A stretch of 23,308 nt of DNA from a virus: positions 1-23,308 of the IMG/VR virus record IMGVR_UViG_3300031524_001336; one strand, written 5' to 3'. Shown here piece by piece: positions 11,049 to 17,454 of the stretch. Under the pieces are notes generated by a model. That model was not told where the DNA came from and did not search any database. It worked only from the letters and a program-made list of their open reading frames with translations. How positions within the stretch are numbered: position 1 is the stretch's first letter; each line of letters starts with the position of its first letter. The translations under genes were made by a program, and so were the position numbers.

Positions 11049-13229
11049 ATGAACGATGATATTAAAAACGAGTTGAAGGCCAGCGTTGACCTGGCGGAGT
11101 GGATTCGGCGGGACGGGGTGCCCCTGACGGGCGGCCCGAACGAGTTCAAGGCGCGGTGTCCGTTCCATGAGGATGGCACACCGAGCTTCACGGTGTTTCA
11201 CAAGGACGGGGCTTGGGCGTTCCATTGCTTCGGCTGCGAGGCGCAGGGCGACATCTTCGAGTGGGTGATGCGGCGGCAGAGCCTGAGCTTCCCGCAGGCG
11301 TTGCGGGTGGTGGCCAATGCGATGGGCCGGTTGTTGCCGGATGCGGGCGAGCGGCTGTACCAACCCCCGGAAGTAAAAAAAGCGGCGGCGGAACGGGAGC
11401 GGGGACCGTTCCGGGCGGAAGATTTCTGCGCGCTGGACCCGGCGGGCAAGCCGTTCGCGTACCTGACGCAGCAGCGTGGGTTGCCGGTGTCGCTGTTGAC
11501 GGATTACAGCGTGGGGCAGCTCGTGGACGGGTCGGCATATTCGTTCGCGTACAAGTGGCGTCCGCCAACCTGGCCGGCCAACCGCGAGAAACCGATGTTT
11601 GAATTCTGCAAGGTGGTGGACGTGGAGCGGCCGCAGGGAAAGAAGGTGGAGCGGCGTGATCCCAAGGGCGGAAAAAACATCCTGTTCGGCATGGAAAGCG
11701 CGCGGGTGAAGGAGGCGGCGGCGGCCAAGGGCGAGCTGGTGATTTGCGAGGGGGAGATTGATGCGCTCTCGTGGGCCTTCTACGGCTACGCAGCGGTGAG
11801 CGTGCCGGGGGGCGCGAAGTATCTGGGCTGGATTGACATTTGCTGGGAGTGGTTGCAGCCATTCAGAAAGATCCACATCAGTTTCGACGAGGACGGGGCG
11901 GGACGGGCCAAGGTGGTGGAGATCACCACGCGGCTGGGCATTGCCCGGACGGACATCATCCGGCTGCCGGTCAAAAACAAGCCGGTGCCCGCTGGCGGGG
12001 AACCCTGCTTGGCGGAAGTGCGTTACAAGGACATCAACGAATGCCTGCAAGCGGGCGTGGATGTCTCGGTGGTGATGGGCTGTGTCAGCGGGGCGGAGGT
12101 CATCAAGCCGGACAAGTTGAAGGACATTTACACATTTGAGAATGCGATTTGGGAAAAATTCCATCCGTCGGGCACGGCGCAATTGGGGCTGCTGCTGCCC
12201 TGGGGGAACTGGTTTGGCAGCAGCCTGAAATTCCGCTTCCGCTACGGCGAGGTGACGGTGTGGACGGGCTACAACAAGCATGGGAAATCAGAGGTCTTGA
12301 ACCACTGCGTCATTGACCTGTGCTGGCAGGGCGAGCGGGCGCTGGTGTGCTCGCTGGAGGTGCAGGCCCCGGTCACCTACCAAAAGCTCATCCGCATGGC
12401 GCTGGGGCGGCGGGACGTATGTGGCAAGGAGGAGCGGGCACAGTTCCGGGAACGGTGTCTGGCACCACTGGGGCAAAAGGTGTGGGTCTATGACGCGGTG
12501 GGCAACGCGGACATTGAGGAGGTCTTGCAGGTGATGCAGTACGCCTACCAGCGGTTTGGGGTGCGGCAATTCGTCCTGGACAGTTTGATGCGGTTCAGCG
12601 GACTGGACGGCGAGGGGCAGGAAATCTGGAACTCGCAACGGGCGTTCATGGACCGGCTGATTGAGTTTGTGCAGCGCAACAACGTCCACGTTCACCTGGT
12701 GGCGCACAGTAAAAAGCCGGGCGACCGCAAGGGCGAGGCCGCCATCCCGCGCCGGTACGACGTGATGGGCAGCAGCTACATCACCAATCTGGCGTTCAAT
12801 GTGATCGTGGTTTGGCGGAACCGGGCGAAGCAGGACAAGCTGGAGGAAATCTTTCAAGCCTGCACGGACCGCTGGATTTCGGAGCATCCCACAACGGCGG
12901 TGCCCGAGTGGAAGCGCCTGTTGGGGGGCAGTCCGGGGCGCAAGCAGCCGGAGGCGTTGCGCAAATACTGGGATGACATGATGGCCACGTTGAGGAGCCT
13001 GCCCGAGGAGACGGTGAAGGAATTCCTGGAGTTGGTCATGCTGCACGACGCTTATTTCATTGTGGACGCGCAGCGCGGCGGGGACGGCGACTGTCCGGCG
13101 CGGCACCTGTGGTTTCACTATGACAGCCTGCAATTTCTGGAGGTCAGCCCGTGGAAGGACGGCGACAAGCGGCGCGAGCCGAAGGCGTATGTGGACACGA
13201 AGATAACAGAAATAGACGAGGAATTTTAA
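11049..13229 (+). CDS. Bifunctional primase-helicase (T7 gp4-like)
   Basis: A 726-aa protein combining DnaG-like and DnaB-like parts. The zinc-binding domain is CPFH (Cys37, His40) with CFGC (Cys60, Cys63). The TOPRIM domain has Glu234 in VICEGEIDAL and Asp280/Asp282 in SFDEDGAGR, both groups needed for primer synthesis. The helicase has Walker A GYNKHGKS at 407-414, Walker B FVLDSL with Asp511, and VAHSKK near 551 with SSYITNLAFNVIVVWR after it. It would unwind DNA at the fork and lay primers in the phage replisome. Length and domain order match phage gp4-type enzymes. It is preceded by the initiator gene and followed, 3 nt later, by a small GTG-started gene. Confidence 0.95.
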   Translation: MNDDIKNELKASVDLAEWIRRDGVPLTGGPNEFKARCPFHEDGTPSFTVFHKDGAWAFHCFGCEAQGDIFEWVMRRQSLSFPQALRVVANAMGRLLPDAGERLYQPPEVKKAAAERERGPFRAEDFCALDPAGKPFAYLTQQRGLPVSLLTDYSVGQLVDGSAYSFAYKWRPPTWPANREKPMFEFCKVVDVERPQGKKVERRDPKGGKNILFGMESARVKEAAAAKGELVICEGEIDALSWAFYGYAAVSVPGGAKYLGWIDICWEWLQPFRKIHISFDEDGAGRAKVVEITTRLGIARTDIIRLPVKNKPVPAGGEPCLAEVRYKDINECLQAGVDVSVVMGCVSGAEVIKPDKLKDIYTFENAIWEKFHPSGTAQLGLLLPWGNWFGSSLKFRFRYGEVTVWTGYNKHGKSEVLNHCVIDLCWQGERALVCSLEVQAPVTYQKLIRMALGRRDVCGKEERAQFRERCLAPLGQKVWVYDAVGNADIEEVLQVMQYAYQRFGVRQFVLDSLMRFSGLDGEGQEIWNSQRAFMDRLIEFVQRNNVHVHLVAHSKKPGDRKGEAAIPRRYDVMGSSYITNLAFNVIVVWRNRAKQDKLEEIFQACTDRWISEHPTTAVPEWKRLLGGSPGRKQPEALRKYWDDMMATLRSLPEETVKEFLELVMLHDAYFIVDAQRGGDGDCPARHLWFHYDSLQFLEVSPWKDGDKRREPKAYVDTKITEIDEEF

Positions 13230-13232
13230 CCT

Positions 13233-13436
13233 GTGGAACTCACCCAAAAAGAAATCGAGACCCTGTCGCGGGAAGACCTTGCAGCCGAATTGTCCAACGC
13301 AGTGTATGCCGCCACGGCCCTGTTGGAACGGATGGAAGATGCGGGCCGCATCCTTGGCAACGGCCATCACAAGCGGCAGCGGGTGACCGCGTTTGCGGTT
13401 GAGGAAATGCTTCATAGCTGGAGGGAGGGCCAATGA
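13233..13436 (+). CDS. Small acidic helical protein behind the primase-helicase
   Basis: A 67-aa protein starting with GTG at 13233, only 3 nt after the primase-helicase stop, and ending in an ATGA overlap with the next gene. It is predicted helical throughout (QKEIETLSREDLAAELSNA, then TALLERMEDAGRIL) with a short His/Lys turn GNGHHKRQRV between. I recognise no family. Its position between replication genes and its coupling on both sides suggest a helicase or primase accessory factor, but that is inference only. Confidence 0.6.
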   Translation: MELTQKEIETLSREDLAAELSNAVYAATALLERMEDAGRILGNGHHKRQRVTAFAVEEMLHSWREGQ

Positions 13437-13906
13437 CCGCGAGCCAAATCATTGATGCGATTCACCAGGCGGGGGCGGTGCTGGTGTTGGAGGACGGCAA
13501 ATCGCGGGTGCGCGGGGCGACGATTCCGCCGGAGCTGATGGCGGAGTTAAAGGCCAGCCGCGACGCGGTGCTAACGGAAATGAAGCGCCGGGCGGATGCG
13601 GGTGTGGACCGCTACGCGGAGGTGCCGCGAGAAGACCCGCCCTTGCTGGGGCGGAACATGGCCGCCCCGGCGGAGCCGATGCGGCAGGCCATTTTGAATT
13701 ACGGGTTGCGTCAACCGCGTCCAGTCCACGCGTGGGTGATGCGCAGGGCAGACACATACCATGAGTTGGGGATACCAGTCGCAGAATGCGAATGGCGGGC
13801 GTGTGTGGACCTGCTGGCGTGGCAGCGAAATGCCGACCGGCGGACCGCCATCGAATGGCTGGAGGGGATTGAAGAAGTACATGACTACAACCAACAACAA
13901 ACATAA
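13433..13906 (+). CDS. TubC_N-like domain protein, replication region
   Basis: A 157-aa protein. Residues 4-48 (SQIIDAIHQAGAVLVLEDG, then RVRGATIPPELMAELKASRDAVL) match the TubC N-terminal-like fold: helix, two short strands L.LEDG and VRG, then two helices ending in a Lys/Arg-rich stretch. In mobile elements this small module is often attached to replication proteins. The rest (residues 60-157) is Arg/Pro-rich with Trp-containing helices (VMRRADTYHELGIPVAECEWRAC). It may be a partner of the primase-helicase. The start overlaps the previous stop as ATGA, and the candidate small terminase begins 2 nt after its stop. Confidence 0.6.
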   Translation: MTASQIIDAIHQAGAVLVLEDGKSRVRGATIPPELMAELKASRDAVLTEMKRRADAGVDRYAEVPREDPPLLGRNMAAPAEPMRQAILNYGLRQPRPVHAWVMRRADTYHELGIPVAECEWRACVDLLAWQRNADRRTAIEWLEGIEEVHDYNQQQT

Positions 13907-13908
13907 AT

Positions 13909-14280
13909 ATGGCAAACAGACTGACGGCCAACCACCAATTCCAGCTAACGGAGTGGTTGAAAAAGGGGTATCAAGACAAGACCCTCGACAGAAAAACCGA
14001 CGAAGAGGTTGCCGTGCTGGCGCGTGGCGCTCTCGGTTTCGACATCACCGCCAAAAACGTCGGGAGTTGCCGCCTGCGCGGCTTGGGCATCAAGCGACAC
14101 GAGCGACGTGAAAAGGCCCAGCCGGCTTTTCAACCGGATGCCCTGCCCGAGCTTTGCGCCCGCCTCGACCGCCATGGCGATTACCTGACCGACCTCGCGA
14201 AGCGCACCATAGACACCAGTGAGCGCGTGCAGCGCATTGAGGCCATGGTTGAAAAGCTGCATACGGCACTCGCCGGATGA
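13909..14280 (+). CDS. Candidate small terminase subunit or DNA-binding protein
   Basis: A 123-aa protein whose stop overlaps the large-terminase start as ATGA. The N-terminal half (NHQFQLTEWLKKGYQDKTLDR, then EEVAVLARGALGFDITAKNVGSCRLRGLGI) has an HTH-like helix pair, and the C-terminal half is a long helix with heptad-like leucines (ALPELCARLDRHGDYLTDLAKR ... RIEAMVEKLHTALAG), probably oligomerising. Small terminases have an N-terminal DNA-binding domain and a helical oligomerisation domain, and nearly always precede terL. The position is the strongest argument. A transcription regulator of late genes is the alternative. Confidence 0.5.
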   Translation: MANRLTANHQFQLTEWLKKGYQDKTLDRKTDEEVAVLARGALGFDITAKNVGSCRLRGLGIKRHERREKAQPAFQPDALPELCARLDRHGDYLTDLAKRTIDTSERVQRIEAMVEKLHTALAG

Positions 14281-16208
14281 AATTCGGCGAAGAACAGTTC
14301 CAGCAGATGATGGCTCGCCTGGGGGTGAAGCCGCATCCCGTCCTGGTCATGCCCGAGCGGCTCTGGCTGCTCGGGCTGATCATGGAGCATCCAACGACGT
14401 GGCAGGAGACGCTGACCAAACGGTTGAACACGCGGCAGGCGGCGATCAACGCGGCGGAGGCGGACCCGTTGTGGCAGGGCTGGGAGTTTGAGCCATGGGC
14501 GGATTCGGATGCGTTGTTGAAGGGGCAATGGAAGGGGGCGAACGGCTACGCCCCGGTGGCGGCGGACGTGCTGGCCATCTTCGGGGGAAACCGTGCATCG
14601 AAAACGGTGTATGCCGTCCGGCGGGCCTGCCAGACCGCCGTGCTGTATCCCCGCTCGACGGTGGCGATTTTGAGCGAGTCGGAAACGGCGAGCATCAAGA
14701 CGGTGCAGGCGCTGGTGTGGCATTACCTGCAACCGGAGTTTGGACACCTCAACCGCGAGCGGGACACGGTGTGTAAAATCAACTACACGCAGGCGGGCGG
14801 TTTCACCGACCGCAAGTTGATCCTGCCCAACGGGAGCGAAATCCATTTTCTGACGTACAACCAGGAACCGGGCGATTACGAGGGGTGGGAGTTCGGTGCC
14901 CCCGTGGCGGAGTACATGGAGGTGAATGAGAAGCTGGCGGCGGCGGGGGCGTTCATTCCGCCGAACGTGGGGGCGGTGGCGGACGAGTCCATGCCGCTGG
15001 CGTGGCTGAAAATGTTTTCCCGCCGGTTGAAGTTCCGCCGGGCGAAACTGCTCTGGTCGTTCACGCCGGTCAAGGGCATCACCCCGGCAATCAAGGAGTT
15101 GGTTGGCAACGCGGTGACGTTGAAGAGTCTGGAAGCGGAGTTGTTGCCCCGGCAGAACCTGCCGGATTTGCCCAAGGGGCACATGCCATATATCCGGGAG
15201 TGCAAGTTTCCGGGCATCAAGGCGTTTGCCATTTACTTTTTCACGCGGTTCAACCGCTTCGGCCCGGCCCCTGGGCGGACGTACTACGATGAGGTGAGGG
15301 AGTTGTGCGAGGGCAAGGCGAGCGAATATGTGGAGCGGGTGGCTTATGGCTTTGCGCGGGACAGTGTGGCGCGGGCCTTCCCGAAGTTTGGGCCATGGAA
15401 CATTGTGAAGCGGCGGCAATTGCCCGCCAACGGGACCAACTACTTCTTCACGGACCCGGCGGGTTCGCGGAATTGGGCGACGATTTGGGTGCGGGTGGCG
15501 CGGGACGGGACGCACTACATTTATCGGGACTGGCCGGACGCGCAGACCTACGGGGAATGGGCGGTGCCGACTGAGCGCGAGGTAAACGAGTCGGCGCGGT
15601 CGGGCTGGGACGGTGATCCGGGACCGGCACAGAACGGCATGGGCTTTGGCATCGTGAAGTACAAGAACCTGTTTCTGGAACGGGAGCGGGTGCCGGTGCG
15701 GCATTCAGACAACGCGGACCCGTATCACGCGAAGCTGTTGGAGCAGGCCCAGCGGGACAATCGTCCATTGGAGTCGGTGAGCGAGGAGATTGTCGAGCGG
15801 TACATTGATCCGCGCGCGGGGGCGAGTGAGCATCTTGCGGAAAAGGGGGGCACCTGCATCATTGACGAATTTGCCGAGCCGCAATATGGGCCGGACGGCA
15901 GGCTGCTGGCACCGATGATGGGTCTTATCCCCGCCAGCGGGGTGCAGGAGGATGAGGGGCTGGGGGTGGTGAATGAGTTGCTGGACTGGAATCAGGAGCA
16001 ACCGCTGGTGACGCTGATGAATGAGCCGAAGCTTTATGTTTGCGAGGATTGTCAGCAAGTGATTTGGGCGCTGGAGAATTACACCGGACGGGGCGGTCCC
16101 AAGGGGGCGTGCAAGGATTTTGCGGACCTGTTGCGCTACATGGCGCTGGCAAAGCTGGAATTTGTGGAGACCGGGCGGCGATGCGGCCGGGCGGGACGCG
16201 GATTTTGA
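14277..16208 (+). CDS. terL: Terminase large subunit
   Basis: A 643-aa ATP-driven DNA packaging motor and nuclease. The ATPase half has Walker A IFGGNRASKT (102-110), with Ser in place of the usual Gly before Lys, and Walker B VGAVADESMP with Asp236/Glu237, followed by the coupling motif LLWSFTP (about 258-264). The nuclease half has the expected acidic positions: Asp393 in YFFTDPAGSRNW and Asp511 in ERYIDPRAG, with a third acidic residue near FADLLRYMA. Length is at the upper end for the family. It would dock on the portal encoded at 17455 and cut concatemers. The gene couples to the upstream candidate small subunit. Confidence 0.9.
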   Translation: MKFGEEQFQQMMARLGVKPHPVLVMPERLWLLGLIMEHPTTWQETLTKRLNTRQAAINAAEADPLWQGWEFEPWADSDALLKGQWKGANGYAPVAADVLAIFGGNRASKTVYAVRRACQTAVLYPRSTVAILSESETASIKTVQALVWHYLQPEFGHLNRERDTVCKINYTQAGGFTDRKLILPNGSEIHFLTYNQEPGDYEGWEFGAPVAEYMEVNEKLAAAGAFIPPNVGAVADESMPLAWLKMFSRRLKFRRAKLLWSFTPVKGITPAIKELVGNAVTLKSLEAELLPRQNLPDLPKGHMPYIRECKFPGIKAFAIYFFTRFNRFGPAPGRTYYDEVRELCEGKASEYVERVAYGFARDSVARAFPKFGPWNIVKRRQLPANGTNYFFTDPAGSRNWATIWVRVARDGTHYIYRDWPDAQTYGEWAVPTEREVNESARSGWDGDPGPAQNGMGFGIVKYKNLFLERERVPVRHSDNADPYHAKLLEQAQRDNRPLESVSEEIVERYIDPRAGASEHLAEKGGTCIIDEFAEPQYGPDGRLLAPMMGLIPASGVQEDEGLGVVNELLDWNQEQPLVTLMNEPKLYVCEDCQQVIWALENYTGRGGPKGACKDFADLLRYMALAKLEFVETGRRCGRAGRGF

Positions 16209-16220
16209 CCAGACCCATTT

Positions 16221-16400
16221 ATGAACACACAAAAATTGACCAAGGAGCAATGGATTGACGCGCTGTATGCGATTTGCCATCCCGCGTGCGAGAATCAAAA
16301 GGAGCGGGATAACATGCGGGGCTGGGCTGAAACTTGTGCGGAGGAGTATTACGGTGAAATGACGCCGCAGGAGGCGTTCGATTACGAGATGTCTTGTTAA
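16221..16400 (+). CDS. Small acidic protein behind terL
   Basis: A 59-aa frame beginning ATG 16221 and ending TAA 16400. It reads MNTQKLTKEQWIDALYAICH, then continues with Cys-containing acidic helices and ends DYEMSC. It lies 12 nt past the terminase stop and 14 nt before the double-HTH gene, on the same strand, so the spacing fits an operon gene. The composition is protein-like (mixed helix, four Cys, high Glu/Asp) and matches no family I know. The frame is short and I see no strong ribosome-binding site, though the codon use resembles its neighbours. Confidence 0.6.
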   Translation: MNTQKLTKEQWIDALYAICHPACENQKERDNMRGWAETCAEEYYGEMTPQEAFDYEMSC

Positions 16401-16414
16401 AGCCAACAAAAACT

Positions 16415-16813
16415 ATGAACCGAAAAGAATTCCAACGTGCGCCGGGGTTGTTGCGCGAGAAAGACGCCATCGGGCTGGGGTACGCCCGCTGCACCCTGAT
16501 GAAATATGTGGACTGCCATGTTTTGCGGCGCATCAAGCCGCCGGGGTGTGGGCAGGCGCATTACCAGAAGCGGCAATTGGCGCAGTTGCTGGACTGGCCG
16601 GAGGTTGTGGCGGCGGATGAGGAGCAGTTCAGTCGGGAGCCGCAATTCATGCGCCGCAAGGCGGTGCGGCGGTGGACGGGATTGGACCGGGAAACCCTGG
16701 CCAAGCTGGTGGATCACAGTGTCCTCAAGCCGGTGCAGCCGCCAGGCACCGGGGAGGCGAAATACCTGAAATCTCAAATCGCGGCGCTGATTGGCATGGA
16801 GCATTGCGTGTGA
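16415..16813 (+). CDS. Protein with two tandem MerR/excisionase-like HTH domains
   Basis: A 132-aa protein from ATG 16415. It contains an internal duplication: LLREKDAIGLGYARCTLMKYVDCHVLRRIKPPG at about 12-44, and MRRKAVRRWTGLDRETLAKLVD followed by VLKPVQPPG at about 73-110. Each is followed by G.A.Y.K.Q.A.L, and both halves keep the pattern L...VD..VL..+PPG.G.A.Y. This is the winged-HTH fold of MerR and excisionase proteins, here as a covalent pair rather than a dimer. Its place between terL and the cargo gene suggests control of late transcription or a role in DNA end recognition; both are guesses. An upstream ATG at 16394 would overlap the preceding gene. Confidence 0.65.
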   Translation: MNRKEFQRAPGLLREKDAIGLGYARCTLMKYVDCHVLRRIKPPGCGQAHYQKRQLAQLLDWPEVVAADEEQFSREPQFMRRKAVRRWTGLDRETLAKLVDHSVLKPVQPPGTGEAKYLKSQIAALIGMEHCV

Positions 16814-16863
16814 AACTTAAACCCCAAACATTGCTGTTTAGACACGCACATCATGGCAGCATG

Positions 16864-17223
16864 TTATGGCTCGCTGCCAACCCATTCGTAATGGTTCACA
16901 TCATCTGGTTTAGTGTTAACGTAGGTCCGTTTGTCGTTGTTCAAAAGATTCTTCACAATCCACCCCAAATCTTGGGCAGCATGTGATTGGGCAACCTCGT
17001 CACATTCGCCGTGTTTTATATAGGCTTCATAAAGGGCAAACAGGGGCGTTCCAGTCCAGTCACCATTTTCGCCCCCAACCAAATCGCGCACGGCAAACGG
17101 CTTTGCCGGGAAGTTTTTTGCCCATGCGTAAATCGCCCCCTGCATAAAATGCTCAATAGCAATAATTTCCGCTGGTGGAACGGTCGTTATGGTCTTCAAA
17201 TTGATAGGTGGTGGCTTAATCAT
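16864..17223 (-). CDS. Opposite-strand cargo gene between terminase and portal
   Basis: A 119-aa protein on the strand opposite to the late genes, with AT-richer codons. It begins MIKPPPINLKTITTVPPAE and is mostly helical: IEHFMQGAIYAWAKNFPAKP, then FAVRDLVGGENGDWTGTPLFALYEAYI, then AAQDLGWIVKNLLNND. The block DLVGGEN.DW.GTPL..LYE is conserved in my memory of phage and mobile-element small proteins, function unknown. Reverse orientation and distinct composition are the signature of a moron, a gene added to the phage and expressed from its own promoter. Defence or superinfection immunity are common roles of such genes, but nothing here proves one. The start ATG is at 17223-17221. Confidence 0.7.
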   Translation of the reverse strand: MIKPPPINLKTITTVPPAEIIAIEHFMQGAIYAWAKNFPAKPFAVRDLVGGENGDWTGTPLFALYEAYIKHGECDEVAQSHAAQDLGWIVKNLLNNDKRTYVNTKPDDVNHYEWVGSEP

Positions 17224-17327
17224 AATCTGTCTGTTTATTTAAAATTCTTTTAAAATGACATCCCTGCACTTAAAGCGGGAAGGCAAACCTGCCATGCTGC
17301 GCTCTTGCGGTCAAGTACGCATGAAGG

Positions 17328-17340
17328 TTCCATGATGGAA
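17328..17340. promoter_or_regulatory. Dyad between the cargo gene and the portal gene
   Basis: TTCCAT-G-ATGGAA is a perfect 6-bp inverted repeat in the divergent gap. It could be an operator for the cargo gene or for late transcription. The 231-bp gap from 17224 to 17454 also holds an AT-rich stretch near 17235-17260, just ahead of the cargo start. Confidence 0.35.
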
Positions 17341-17373
17341 TGAAACGAAAAGGGCACGATAGGTATTCATACT

Positions 17374-17421
17374 AGCCGGAAACCCGTCGAACTGGCCGGA
17401 AACCACGGGTGCCCCCTTCCC
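17374..17421 (+). repeat. GCCGGAAACC leader element, copy A (before the portal gene)
   Basis: Two GCCGGAAACC units start at 17375 and 17395, exactly 20 bp apart, with GAACTG between them, followed by GGGTGCCCCCTTCC. A closely similar element precedes the scaffold gene at 20042-20090 with the same 20-bp unit spacing. Both are on the coding strand of head genes. Confidence 0.6.
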
Positions 17422-17424
17422 CAC

Positions 17425-17453
17425 GCCCCCGCAGGACTGAAACGCTCGGGGGC
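17425..17453 (+). other. Hairpin abutting the portal start codon
   Basis: GCCCCCG (17425-17431) pairs with CGGGGGC (17447-17453) around a 15-nt loop containing ACTGAAACG. The stem ends one nucleotide before ATG 17455, so it would cover the ribosome-binding region. Confidence 0.45.
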
Positions 17454-17454
17454 A

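Noticed and set aside
10839-12281. 480-aa minus-strand frame across the initiator and primase-helicase genes
   Set aside because: Arg/Pro/His/Leu-rich shadow typical of high-GC antisense frames; the plus strand carries clear zinc, TOPRIM and Walker motifs.
12288-13433. 381-aa minus-strand frame behind the helicase domain
   Set aside because: Antisense to the RecA-like core; no recognisable domain and no start signal.
14181-15704. 507-aa minus-strand frame over terL
   Set aside because: Antisense to Walker A/B and nuclease motifs; composition dominated by Arg, His, Pro and Leu.
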